From positions 1-19,524 of the forward strand of contig DJRM01000115.1 of NCBI GenBank assembly GCA_002440085.1: DNA of 19,524 nucleotides, in the 5' to 3' direction. How positions within the stretch are numbered: position 1 is the stretch's first letter; each line of letters opens with the position of its first letter. The notes under the pieces were generated by a model. That model did not search any database. It was not told the origin of the DNA and saw only the letters and a program-made list of their open reading frames with translations. The translations under genes and the position numbers were made by a program. This document shows, one piece after another, positions 1 to 8,300 of the stretch. Source of the stretch: Bacteroidales bacterium UBA6360. Lineage in GTDB: Bacteria > Bacteroidota > Bacteroidia > Bacteroidales > UBA932.

Positions 1-2
1 GG

Positions 3-773
3 GACAAAGCTGTGGTCTTTGATTTGGCCAAGGCTCCAGACTTGCTTATCGCCGGAGCCACAAAGCAAGGCAAGACGGCGGCGATCCACGCCATAGTCGC
101 CTCTCTGTTATATTCAAAGCGCCCGTCAGAACTGAAGTTAGTTCTCCTCGATCCCAAGGGCTGCGAGTTTTCCTCCTACAAGCGCCTTTCCGGAAGCTAT
201 ATAGCCTCTATGCCAGGAGAGGAGCCTGTCGTGCAGACGGCAGCTCATGCAGACAAGACCTTGGCGGCTCTATGTCTGGAAATGGAACACCGCTACGAAC
301 TGCTTTCGGGCGCCCATACCCGCAACATTCGCACTTACAATGCGCGCATTTCCAAGACCTTGCCTTACATTGTCACCATCATTGATGAATATGCAGACTT
401 GACCATTCCTGTAAGGCGTGACAAGCAGTCTGTGAATATGTCGCATAACATCACAGAATCCATCATCCGTTTGGCACAGAAGGGAAGAGCCGTCGGCATT
501 CATCTCATCTTGACCACACAGAGACCGTCAGGAGGAATCACAGGTCTCATCAAGGCAAATTTCCCGACAAGAATCGCCGTCAGGACTATATCCACGACCG
601 ATTCTAGGATAATCCTTGACACTCCCGGGGCGGAAAGACTTGCAGGCAGCGGAGATATGATTTTCCAGACCGGAGGAGAAGATACTCGCCTCCAAGGTGC
701 CTACATCAGCCCGGAGGAAATAGACCGCCTGACCTCTTACGTGGAATCACACACCGTCTCCTCTATCGGATGA
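3..773 (+). CDS. FtsK/SpoIIIE-type DNA translocase ATPase, 5'-truncated by the window edge, no gamma domain
   Basis: This is the C-terminal motor part of an FtsK/SpoIIIE-family ATPase, which moves double-stranded DNA using ATP. The reading frame is open to the window start (it begins D-K-A-V-V-F-D-L), so the GTG at 12 is not a real start. Seen: Walker A GATKQGKT at nt 54-77, the FtsK-like stretch LVLLDPKGCEF, Walker B YIVTIIDEYADL, and the later motifs GIHLILTTQRPS and IKANFPTRIAVR. The protein stops about 20 residues after the motor (TRLQGAYISPEEIDRL). It therefore lacks the winged-helix gamma domain with which chromosomal FtsK reads KOPS sites. Walker A differs from the usual GATGQGKS. A missing gamma domain and a divergent P-loop fit an accessory FtsK on an island or plasmid-like element better than the cell-division FtsK; that part is inference. 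The family call is firm. Confidence 0.88.
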   Translation, partial: DKAVVFDLAKAPDLLIAGATKQGKTAAIHAIVASLLYSKRPSELKLVLLDPKGCEFSSYKRLSGSYIASMPGEEPVVQTAAHADKTLAALCLEMEHRYELLSGAHTRNIRTYNARISKTLPYIVTIIDEYADLTIPVRRDKQSVNMSHNITESIIRLAQKGRAVGIHLILTTQRPSGGITGLIKANFPTRIAVRTISTTDSRIILDTPGAERLAGSGDMIFQTGGEDTRLQGAYISPEEIDRLTSYVESHTVSSIG

Positions 774-823
774 GGTTTTCTGGAGCCGACGGCGCACTTG
801 CCAGGAGAGGTGTTCATAAAACA

Positions 824-853
824 ACAGCGAGGCTGGTGTCCCGACCTCGCTGT
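824..853. terminator. Hairpin between convergent genes, probable terminator
   Basis: There is a perfect 9-bp inverted repeat, ACAGCGAGG (824-832) and CCTCGCTGT (845-853), with a 12-base loop. It lies between the stop of the FtsK-like gene (773) and the stop of the repeat protein (868), which face each other. On the minus strand the stem is followed by TGTTTTATG, a short T-rich run, so it best serves the leftward gene. On the plus strand no T tract follows directly. The function is inferred from structure and position. Confidence 0.6.
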
Positions 854-867
854 CATCAGAATACGTT

Positions 868-1392
868 TTAGCATAGGCAGATCTGTTTCTTGATCTGTTT
901 CTCTTTCCGTTCGACCAGCTCCCTCCAGAGCCGCGAGTCCTTGAAGTCGCAGGCCGGGATTCTGTCGGAATATTTCCGGACGAACTCCTCGGTGGCAATT
1001 TGCTTGCTGAGACTGTAGTTGTTGATAAGCGTCTTCCAATTGATGTAGTCAGCGAACTGATCGATGAGCTCAGGAGTGAGGCAGTTGTTGTCCGAGAGTT
1101 CCTCCCAGTTCCAGTCGTCCTTGAACTTTTCCAGCAGCTCCGTCGAGACGTTCTCCTCCTGGATGCTCCGTGAGAGTGCCGTCCAGTCCAGCTTCCTCTT
1201 GAACTTTTCGAGCATCTGGGTTGTCCAGAAAATGTTGGAGTTGCCCGACACCTCCTTCCAGTCGAGCTTGTCAGTGTACTTCTCCAGCTGAGCCTCGCTG
1301 AACGGGAAGTTTCCCGAAATGTTGTTCCACGCCTCTGTGTCCATCATCTGGGCGACAACGCCCTCGCATAAATTGATCTTTTCCATACTCAT
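868..1392 (-). CDS. Small W-x-x-L-S repeat protein, function unknown
   Basis: This is a 174-residue acidic protein with no signal peptide or membrane segment, so probably cytoplasmic. It consists of about five degenerate units of 23-28 residues, each with a W-x-x-[LIV]-S-x-N core, then [FL]-[ST], then LLEKFKDxLD, leading to the next DW or NW. Examples are DWKEVSGN, DWTALSRS, NWEELSDN and NWKTLINN. From memory, such helical repeats occur in uncharacterised bacterial, phage and giant-virus proteins; I know no function. Start choice: the open frame extends to a TTG at 1419, but that lies upstream of the expected transcription start, because the -7 box is at 1409-1416. ATG 1392 or ATG 1386 is therefore the likely start. 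Its promoter closely resembles that of the WYL regulator gene at 2990, so the two are probably co-regulated. Confidence 0.72.
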   Translation of the reverse strand: MSMEKINLCEGVVAQMMDTEAWNNISGNFPFSEAQLEKYTDKLDWKEVSGNSNIFWTTQMLEKFKRKLDWTALSRSIQEENVSTELLEKFKDDWNWEELSDNNCLTPELIDQFADYINWKTLINNYSLSKQIATEEFVRKYSDRIPACDFKDSRLWRELVERKEKQIKKQICLC

Positions 1393-1407
1393 TTTGTTTT
1401 TGTGTAT

Positions 1408-1448
1408 GCAAAGTAACAACTTTTTGATGCAAAAATATGGCAGTATGG
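1408..1448 (-). promoter_or_regulatory. Promoter and putative operator of the repeat-protein gene (copy 1 of a 41-bp element)
   Basis: On the minus strand TTACTTTG (1416-1409) is one base from the Bacteroidota -7 consensus TAnnTTTG. It sits 17 bases before ATG 1392. Upstream, around the expected -33 position, lies AAAAATATGGCAGTATGG (plus-strand reading, 1431-1448), which contains an imperfect tandem repeat TATGGCAG/TATGGCGA. The whole 41 bp aligns without gaps to 3010-3050 in front of the WYL regulator gene, with 32 of 41 identical. A binding site for that regulator is inferred from this. Confidence 0.6.
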
Positions 1449-1522
1449 CGAAATTGACAATCGATGGATATTCTAACGCATTAGTTGAATCATCCTAAAT
1501 GGTAATAGGCAAGAAGTGACAA

Positions 1523-1539
1523 GACACGTCCTTGGTGTC
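1523..1539 (-). terminator. Weak hairpin after the exonuclease gene
   Basis: A 5-bp inverted repeat GACAC/GTGTC with a 7-base loop lies 13 bases past the exonuclease stop. Downstream on the minus strand is only a loose T/C-rich stretch (TTGTCACTTCTT). It may end the WYL-exonuclease transcript, but the stem is short. The rest of 1449-1551 shows no gene. Confidence 0.25.
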
Positions 1540-1551
1540 GGCCAGAGGCCA

Positions 1552-2046
1552 CTACAGAATTCTCATAGCGATTGCCGCGCAGGCCTCCGCGTCTGCCAAG
1601 GCGTGATGGTGGCGTGTGAGATCGTATCCGCAGGCCGCGGCGACAGTCTGTAGTTGGTGGTTCGGAAGAGTACAACCGAAATGTCTCCGTGAGGCCGCAA
1701 GTGTATCATAAAACTCATAGTCTGGGTAGTCCATACGGTAGACATTGAAGACGCTCTTCAGGCAACCCTCGTCGAACCGGCTGTTGTGAGCCACAAGAGG
1801 AAGGCCTTCAATCAGCGGCTCGATCTTTTCCCAGACGTAGGGGAATACCGGCGCGTCATCCGTGTCCTCAGGCCCGAGGCCGTGTACCTGCCGGCAGAAC
1901 CATTTGTAATACTCCGGTTCGGGGTGGATCAGGCTATAGAAACTGTCCGCAAACTCACCGCCTCGCACCACAACGACGCCAACGGAGCAGACACTGCTCG
2001 GGCACTCGTTGGCCGTCTCAAAATCAATAGCTGCAAAATCCGTCAT
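1552..2046 (-). CDS. DEDDh-family 3'-5' exonuclease (DnaQ/RNase T-like)
   Basis: This is a 164-residue single-domain exonuclease of the DnaQ-like superfamily, which removes nucleotides from 3' ends of DNA or RNA using two metal ions. All three Exo motifs are visible: ExoI AAIDFETAN (D8, E10), ExoII LVAHNSRFDEGCL (D92), and ExoIII HHHALADAEA (H147, D152). This is a complete DEDDh active site. The length is typical for a stand-alone domain, and no polymerase, helicase or RNA-binding part is attached. Start: an ATG at 2058 exists, but ATG 2046 is preferred. It overlaps the stop of the upstream WYL gene as ATGA, which implies translational coupling, and it leaves the domain N-terminus intact (MTDFAAIDFE). 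The substrate is unknown. Because it is encoded downstream of a WYL regulator, a role in nucleic-acid stress or defence is possible but not shown. Confidence 0.88.
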   Translation of the reverse strand: MTDFAAIDFETANECPSSVCSVGVVVVRGGEFADSFYSLIHPEPEYYKWFCRQVHGLGPEDTDDAPVFPYVWEKIEPLIEGLPLVAHNSRFDEGCLKSVFNVYRMDYPDYEFYDTLAASRRHFGCTLPNHQLQTVAAACGYDLTRHHHALADAEACAAIAMRIL

Positions 2047-2990
2047 AACAGTTTCCACTCATCCTCTTCGTCTATATATGGAAGTCCGTCTTCATTTGCC
2101 GTCGGAATCGCGTAACGAGAAGCCATCCGTGCGACGTCATCGGCGATACTTTCGCGCAGCTCAAGCGGTTCCAGTACCTCCACGTCCGCTCCGTGCGACA
2201 GGATCTCCTGCACGAAATCGAAGGTCGGGGCGATGTGGTAGCTGAAGACCGAACTGCCGTCCTCCTGAACCGTCTCTTTTTGCGACCCATGTAGCGGCAG
2301 CGTCCGGAAGTACTTGACCTGGTCTTGCACGACACGGATCCTGATGTCCTCAGGGGCTTCTCCGATGATGACACCGAAATAGTTACGGAAATATTCCTCC
2401 GCATCGAAGTCCTTCGGAAATTCGAATCTTTCCTCCAGTTCCTCCATGTCCACGAATCGGTCCAGCGAGTATATTCTCAGTCCTAAGTCGCTGTCTCCAA
2501 GCATGTACCATCTCTGCTTGAAGTATTTGACGCAGTAGGGTCGCACGTTGAAGAAGTGCGGTTCCGGATTCCGGAAGCTCTGGTAGCAGAGGCTGATCAC
2601 TCTGGAATCCCGCATCGCGCTTATGATGTCCGTCAGGAGTCTCTCGCTTGACGGAACCCTCTCCATGAGTATACGGTCCTTCATGTCGGCGTTCTCATGC
2701 AGCACATTGTTGATGCATAGCGTGTGCAGCATCCAGTCGCTTGTCTCGCTACTCCCGACATTTGAATGCCCGATGTAAAACCCGAGGCCCCTGTCGTTGA
2801 GTATCTCTATTCCGAACATCTCGGCTATTGCATCCTTGTGATTGAAGAACGTCCTCTCTGACAGCGGCTCTCCCGTCTCATTCAGGGGACTGCGCCGCCA
2901 CGCATCGCTGATCTCCTTGAAGGAGACATATTTCCTGCGATTGATCAGATCAATCAGCCAGATGTATCTCTTGAAAAAATTCTTTGCCAT
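2043..2990 (-). CDS. WYL-domain transcriptional regulator
   Basis: This 315-residue protein has the order N-terminal winged helix-turn-helix (about 1-75; the likely recognition helix is in SERTFFNHKDAIAEMFGIEI), WYL domain (about 125-185), and C-terminal WCX-like extension (about 200-300, ending LEPLELRESIADDVARM). The WYL core is visible as VISLCYQSF, FNVRPYCVKYFKQRWYMLG and RIYSLDRF. W161-Y162-M163 stands for the eponymous W-Y-L triplet. WYL domains bind nucleic-acid or nucleotide ligands. Proteins of this layout regulate DNA-damage, phage-defence (for example BrxR and CapW) and other stress genes. It is the first gene of a two-gene operon with the exonuclease (ATGA overlap). A near copy of its promoter element lies before the repeat-protein gene, so autoregulation plus control of that gene is a reasonable inference. 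It is not a typical glycan-locus regulator. Confidence 0.9.
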   Translation of the reverse strand: MAKNFFKRYIWLIDLINRRKYVSFKEISDAWRRSPLNETGEPLSERTFFNHKDAIAEMFGIEILNDRGLGFYIGHSNVGSSETSDWMLHTLCINNVLHENADMKDRILMERVPSSERLLTDIISAMRDSRVISLCYQSFRNPEPHFFNVRPYCVKYFKQRWYMLGDSDLGLRIYSLDRFVDMEELEERFEFPKDFDAEEYFRNYFGVIIGEAPEDIRIRVVQDQVKYFRTLPLHGSQKETVQEDGSSVFSYHIAPTFDFVQEILSHGADVEVLEPLELRESIADDVARMASRYAIPTANEDGLPYIDEEDEWKLL

Positions 2991-3009
2991 ATTTTTTGAA
3001 TACCTTTAT

Positions 3010-3050
3010 GCAAAGGTAGCGCTTTTTACTGAAAAAATGTGGCAGTATGG
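3010..3050 (-). promoter_or_regulatory. Promoter and putative operator of the WYL-exonuclease operon (copy 2 of a 41-bp element)
   Basis: On the minus strand TACCTTTG (3018-3011) matches the Bacteroidota -7 consensus TAnnTTTG exactly. It lies 21 bases before ATG 2990. Near the -33 position is AAAAATGTGGCAGTATGG (plus-strand reading, 3033-3050), identical at 17 of 18 bases to 1431-1448. A conserved site overlapping -33 and a regulator encoded directly downstream are typical of autorepression; the regulatory reading is inference. Confidence 0.65.
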
Positions 3051-3146
3051 GGCGCACCGCTGCCGTCGAAATGGACTGGAGAGGACAGTCTTGTCTTCGA
3101 CAACTGCGTCGCGAGCATCGACACATCGCGAGTTTTGCCAATATTC

Positions 3147-3186
3147 TATTTCACAAAAGTGGCAATGTTGCCACTTTTGTGAAATA
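3147..3186. repeat. Perfect 40-bp palindrome between the two gene blocks
   Basis: TATTTCACAAAAGTGGCAA (3147-3165) is followed after two bases (TG) by its exact reverse complement (3168-3186). It lies 45 bp past the end of the leftward SusCD operon and about 100 bp upstream of the WYL promoter. In RNA it would fold into a very stable hairpin, but no T tract follows on either strand. It could therefore be a transcript end or stabiliser, a protein-binding site, or a dispersed palindromic element. The remaining intergenic sequence (3051-3146 and 3187-3231) shows nothing I can support as a gene. Confidence 0.75.
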
Positions 3187-3231
3187 TGAAAAGATCCTCT
3201 GCAACGACTCCGGCGTGGCGACCGTTCTCGC

Positions 3232-3669
3232 TCACTCCTTAGCCTCGAAAATCGTAATCGTCATTTCCTGAATCTTCCGCGAGGCTCCGGCGTAGTTGGC
3301 ATTTGTACCGACGAATGTCACCGTATATGTGCCAGGCTCGTTCCACGTGTATTCAAAGCTGTGGAGATAGTTCTGCAGGTTCTTGATTACCACACCCTTG
3401 TCGTTCTCTACCGTGGTCTGAGATTCCTCATCCGCTGCACTTTCGTCCGCCTCATATCTGTTCCGGAACTCGTATTTATGCCCGGTTTCGCCGCTGTAGA
3501 ACACGATGTTGTCGACATCGCCGCTGAAATTGAAGCGGACAGGTCGACCGGCCTCGTAGGTGTTTGCCCCATCGAGAGACACGTTGTAGCTGATTTCATA
3601 GACAATCTCCTGCCGACAAGAGACGACAAGAGCGACAGCTGCAATGAACAATAATATAATCTTTTTCAT
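3232..3669 (-). CDS. Small DUF5017-like lipoprotein of the SusCD operon
   Basis: This 145-residue lipoprotein has a signal peptide ending in VALVVSC, with Cys18 lipidated. After it comes one beta-sandwich-like domain. Its pattern YEAGRPVRFNFSGDVDNIVFYSGETGHKYEFRNR resembles the start of DUF5017/PKD-like domains found beside SusD proteins in Bacteroidota, and TYTVTFVGTNANYAGASRK is typical of PKD-like folds. It is the last gene of the leftward operon, 11 bp after susD. SusE/SusF-position lipoproteins usually bind glycan at the cell surface, so a surface glycan-binding or scaffold role is inferred. It is much shorter than SusE/F and ends after one domain, with a clean stop. The specificity cannot be read from the sequence. 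Confidence 0.75.
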   Translation of the reverse strand: MKKIILLFIAAVALVVSCRQEIVYEISYNVSLDGANTYEAGRPVRFNFSGDVDNIVFYSGETGHKYEFRNRYEADESAADEESQTTVENDKGVVIKNLQNYLHSFEYTWNEPGTYTVTFVGTNANYAGASRKIQEMTITIFEAKE

Positions 3670-3680
3670 ATCAAATCAAG

Positions 3681-5387
3681 TTAATTCGCCCACAAAGAGT
3701 TCTGCTTGAGCTGCTTGTTCACGCCCAGCTCGATTGACGGAATCGGAAGAAGCACGTTCCTTGCCGTGACGTTGCCGCCTATGCTTGCCGCACGTGACGC
3801 GGTGACGTTCTCAGTCCATCTGGCATCCGCGGCCCATGTGGGGTAGGCATTCATTTCTTGAACATAATTGCCCCAGCGGATGAGGTCGAATCTGCGCAGG
3901 GACTCAAAGCAGAGCTCGCGTCCCCTTTCGTTGCGGACGAGCTCGCGAAAAGTCTCCTTATCGTATTCGCTGAACGGGCGGGTAGCGATGCCGGCTCTGC
4001 TGCGGACTTTTTCCACGCAGTCGTAGGCGGCCTGCGTCGGTCCTTCGAGCTCGTTGGAAGCTTCGGCATACATCAGGAGTACGTCGGAATAGCGCAGGAT
4101 GGGGAAGTTAATCGTCGTGTAGAGGTTCTTTGCCGTCTTCTGCCCCTCATAGATGACCTCACGCCTGAACTTGCCGCAGTTGCGCATCGCCGGAGCCGCC
4201 GTCAGGTCCTTTGCCGTTGACACGCTCTTGTAGACGTACGGTGTCTTGTCTATTCCTGAGACGCATTGCCCGCTCGTTTCTCCGAAAGGCGGCTGATTCT
4301 TGTTCCCGGCATAGTTGTACGGCGGGAGATTCCACTCCTGACGCTTGTCAGTGACGGTGGCAAGGGCATTCTCCGAGTCGGTTCTGTCCGTCTGCCAGTA
4401 GAGATCCCAGAGCTTGAGCGAGCCGTTATACTGGCCGTATGAGTAGTTGCAGTTGAATTTTCCGAAATCTTTCGAACTGCTGTTCCCGCTCTGGAGCCCG
4501 AGCAGGTCGCCTATACGTCCGTTGGACCAGCTTTCCGCGCTTGAACGGTCGCCGAGAAACTCCGCCTCCCACATTGACTCGTGCCACTGCGTGTCGTACT
4601 TGTCCTCAATCATGTTGATGAACACCTGCGAGTAGTCCGGGTTCAGTCCGTGCTTGCCGCTGTCAATCACGTCCTTGGCAAATCCGCGTGCCTTAGTGAG
4701 GAACTCCGTCTTGTCGCCCCCTTCCACGCTTGAACCGGCCATGAAAAGGTAGACGCGCGCGAGTATTCCCTGGATGGTGGTCTTTGTGACACGTGAAGGC
4801 TGCACCGTCACCTCCTCGTCGGCGAGTTCAAGGCAGGCTTCCATTTCGGATGCCGCCCAGCTGAGGACATCGAACTGTGACGTTGCCCCGCACATTGTCT
4901 CGTCCGGAGTCTTAACGGCCTTGTCCCTAAGCGGAACGTCTCCCCAGGACTGCGCGAGGAGGAAATGGTAGTATGCCCTGAGGAACCGTGCCTCATTATG
5001 ATATCTTCCATCCTTGTCAAATTCAGAGTTTGCGACGGCATCCATAAACTCGTTGGCATTGCGTATTCCCTGATACATCGCCGTCCAGATGTCATAGATC
5101 TGAACAGTTGCCGCATCGTGGCGGTTATATTGCAGGAAGTTGGTCTGTACGTCCCTGTTGAAATAGCATAGGTCGTCGTTGTTGGCGTACATTAGACTGT
5201 AGTAGTTTCCGTAGAACTGCTCCTTGTTCATCGCGCCATAAATCCCTGCAAGTCCGTACTTTACCTCGTCTTCCGTGTTGTAGAACGTCTCGGAGCATAT
5301 CACCTGCGGCGTCACGTCGAAGAAACTGCATGACGCAAAACTTGCAGCCGCCGCAAGGCAAATCGTATATTTCAATATATCTTTCAT
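3681..5387 (-). CDS. SusD/RagB-family surface glycan-binding lipoprotein
   Basis: This 568-residue protein forms the lid of the SusCD importer: an outer-surface lipoprotein that captures oligosaccharide and closes over SusC. Seen: lipoprotein signal peptide ending SFASC (Cys20); the SusD N-terminus FFDVTPQ...ETFYNTEDEVKYGLAGIYGAM; the TPR-like part with LRAYYHFLLAQSWGDVPL; and the C-terminal SusD/RagB motif ILRYSDVLLMYAEASNEL followed by the RGRELCFESLRRFDLIRWG region. Length and layout are normal for the family. It starts 12 bp after the susC stop, so both are in one transcript. The ligand is probably a glycosaminoglycan, judged only from the lyases encoded alongside. Confidence 0.95.
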   Translation of the reverse strand: MKDILKYTICLAAAASFASCSFFDVTPQVICSETFYNTEDEVKYGLAGIYGAMNKEQFYGNYYSLMYANNDDLCYFNRDVQTNFLQYNRHDAATVQIYDIWTAMYQGIRNANEFMDAVANSEFDKDGRYHNEARFLRAYYHFLLAQSWGDVPLRDKAVKTPDETMCGATSQFDVLSWAASEMEACLELADEEVTVQPSRVTKTTIQGILARVYLFMAGSSVEGGDKTEFLTKARGFAKDVIDSGKHGLNPDYSQVFINMIEDKYDTQWHESMWEAEFLGDRSSAESWSNGRIGDLLGLQSGNSSSKDFGKFNCNYSYGQYNGSLKLWDLYWQTDRTDSENALATVTDKRQEWNLPPYNYAGNKNQPPFGETSGQCVSGIDKTPYVYKSVSTAKDLTAAPAMRNCGKFRREVIYEGQKTAKNLYTTINFPILRYSDVLLMYAEASNELEGPTQAAYDCVEKVRSRAGIATRPFSEYDKETFRELVRNERGRELCFESLRRFDLIRWGNYVQEMNAYPTWAADARWTENVTASRAASIGGNVTARNVLLPIPSIELGVNKQLKQNSLWAN

Positions 5388-5399
5388 ACTCTCAATGAA

Positions 5400-8300
5400 T
5401 TAGAATGTGAATGAAACGCCTCCTGTGATTCCGAATGCCCTCGGGTATGCTGACCAGTCAAATCCCGGCGTGAGCACGGAATTCCTCGTCGACACTTCAG
5501 GATCAGGACCGGAATATTTTGTCAGCGTGAACACATTGTCGGCGGAAACATACACCCTCATCGTGTCGAACTTTATCTTTCTCAACGCCTTGCGGGGGAG
5601 GGTATACCCGACGGAGACATTTCTCAGACGGAGGAATGAGCCGTCCTCGACGACGCGTGAGGAATAGAGATAGACCCCGTTTGCCTGCACTCTCGGGATG
5701 TCACTCTCTGGATTGCTCTCCGTCCATCTGTACTTGTAGGTAGCCCACTGGTTCGTGTTGATGACGTTTCCGTTTTCGAAGTACAGCCTGTTGGCGTTAA
5801 GAATGTTGTTTCCGTAACTCCATGAGAAGAAGAGGTTGAGGTCGAAGCCGTGGAAATTGAACGTAGTGCCGAAACCTCCGGTGCTGAGCGGCTGCCCGCA
5901 TCCTATGACCGTGCGGTCGTTGTCGTCGATGACCCCGTCTTCGTTGATGTCCCTATATTTCGGGTCTCCGGGTCTGACTGAACTTTTCCCGACGCTTGTC
6001 AGGTACGGCACACCGTCCTTGAGATCCGTGCCAGAATTGAAATCATCGTACTTGTAGGTTCCATCATATATGAATCCGTACATGAGCCCGGAAGGCTTCC
6101 CGACCTGGGTTATGTAGGGATACTGACCGTTGAACTTCTGATCCCATGACACCTTGCTCAAAAGCGAGTATTGATCGTTGGTGAGGGCGGTGACCTTGTT
6201 TCTGTTCATCGCCATGTTGAAATTCACGCTCCACGCGAAGTTCCTTTTCTGAATCAGCATCGCGTCCAAGGTGAGTTCCACGCCCTGATTGCTCATTGAG
6301 CCGATGTTCATCATCGCGGTCGTGTAACCGGAAGAAGCCGGAATCGTGGCCTGAAGAAGCAGGTCGCGAGTGTTCTTGAGGTACCAGTCGGCGGTGAGCT
6401 TCAGACGGCTTTCGAAGAACGAGAGGTCGAGTCCGATGTTCCATTGCTCCGTGGTCTCCCATTTCAGTTTGTCGTTCGACATATTTGATGGGAAATAGCC
6501 CGAAACAATCTGACCGTTGAACACGTAGTCGTATGAGTTCGAGTCGCCCGGAAGAGTGGAGATCTGGGAATAGTAGTCGTAGGGGGTCGTCGTGCGGTTG
6601 TTTCCCGTGAGGCCCCATGATGCGCGCAGCTTTCCGTTGGAGAGCCACGACGCGTCCTTGAGCCAGTCCTCGCGGTTGAAGTTCCACGAAAGTCCTGCGG
6701 AAGGGAAGTAGCCCCAGCGGTTTCCTGCCGGGAACTTTGAAGAGCCGTCGGTGCGGAATGAGGCGGTGAGGTAGTATTTGTACTTGTAGTTGTAGTTGAG
6801 CCGGAAGAGTCCGGACATCATTGTCCAGTCATATTGCCACGGCTTTACTGTCTGATAGTTGCCGGTGTGCAGCCCGTTCAGTCCGAGCGCCTCCGTCGTC
6901 ATCTGCGTGGCTGCAGTGCCCTTGTAGTCGAATGTCTCTCCCTGCATCGTGAAGCCTCCGAGAAGCTGGAGATGATGCCTGCGGCGGATGTGCTTAGTCC
7001 ATGTGAGCGTGTTCTCGTTGAGCCATGTGACCTTGTCGTTCCAATAGATGGCTCCGTTTATTCCCTTTCCCGAAGGCGAGCCGGCATATCCTGTGTAGGT
7101 CTGCGTGCCGTTGAATTCCTCGCGACGGCGCTTGTTCATCGTATAGCCTCCGGTAACCTTGAGCTTGAGTCCGTCGATGATTTCCCAGGTCAGGCCTGCA
7201 TTGGCGTTGAGGTAGTCAACGATGGTCTTGCGGTGCTCGTTTTGCGCGGTCTTCACAGGGTTGAAACGGTAGTCGTTTGCTCCCGTCACTTCCGTGTCCA
7301 CGAGGTCATCGTATAAGTCATCGCTGTTTCCCGAGCGCAATGGCTTTACCGGGCGGTAGCCCCAGACCGAGTACATGAGCCATCCCGTGGCCGAAGACGC
7401 TGCCTGAGCGTCGGTAGGGGTGACGCCGTTAGTGATTGAGCGTGAGTAGTTCGCTAGCGCGTCCAAAGTCACTTTCTTGCCGAATTTCTGCTGAAAGTTG
7501 ATTTTTCCCTGATAGCGCTGGAAATTCGAGCGTATGATGATGCCGTCCTGGTCGAGCGCGGAGAGGCTTATGTTGTAGCGGTTCCCAGCCTCCTTGCTTC
7601 CTCCGGATACTGAAACGGAGTAGTTCTGGGTGAGGGAAGTGCGGAAAAGCTTGTCCTGCCAGTCGTTGTAGGGCACTCCGATGTAGTCTTCCGGGGTGTA
7701 TGCCGTGATGCCGGCTAGCTCGTCCGCCTCGGAGGGGCTCAGGTAGGCATTGACGTTCCCGCTGATGTCGTAGATCTCGGTCTGGAGCTTGACGAACTCA
7801 TAACCGTCCATAAGCTTCACCTTGTTGGCAATCTGATTCATTGTCCAGGTCGCGTTGAAGTTGACCTTCGGCTTGCCTTCCTGCCCCTGCTTTGTCGTGA
7901 TTACAATGACTCCGTTGGCTCCGCGTGCTCCGTAGATTGCCGTTGCCGAGGCATCCTTCAGAATGTCTATGGATTCGATGTCCGCCGAGTTGAGCGATGT
8001 CGCCATCGAACTTTCGGTCGGGAAACCGTCTATCACATATAGCGGAGCGCTGCTCTGGGTCAGCGAGTTGTTGCCCCGGATGGTGATGCTGGCTTCAGAG
8101 CCGAGCGCTCCGTCGGATGTCGTGACCACCACTCCGGCAATCTTTCCGGTGAGTGCCTGGTCGAAGTTCGTGACCGGCGCCTTCATCAATTCGTCCATGT
8201 CGACCTTGCTTACCGAGCCGGTGAGGTCTCTTCGCGCCATCGTACCGTAGCCCACGCTCACGACTTCCGCGGCGTCAAGCGAAAGCTGCTCCTCCTTGAG

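Noticed and set aside
1392..1419. Upstream TTG start for the repeat protein
   Set aside because: The added codons overlap the predicted -7 box and would not be transcribed.
868..3050. Assignment to a known defence system such as BREX or CBASS
   Set aside because: Only the WYL regulator is shared; no cyclase, effector, methylase or other hallmark gene of those systems is present.
3047..3271. Small plus-strand open frame through the 40-bp palindrome
   Set aside because: It runs through the palindrome into the end of the lipoprotein gene, and its product resembles no family I know. A decayed gene remnant here cannot be excluded but is not supported.
6064..6687. Open frame of 207 codons on the minus strand inside susC
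   Set aside because: It is an out-of-frame shadow of susC; its product is rich in R, H and G with no family features.
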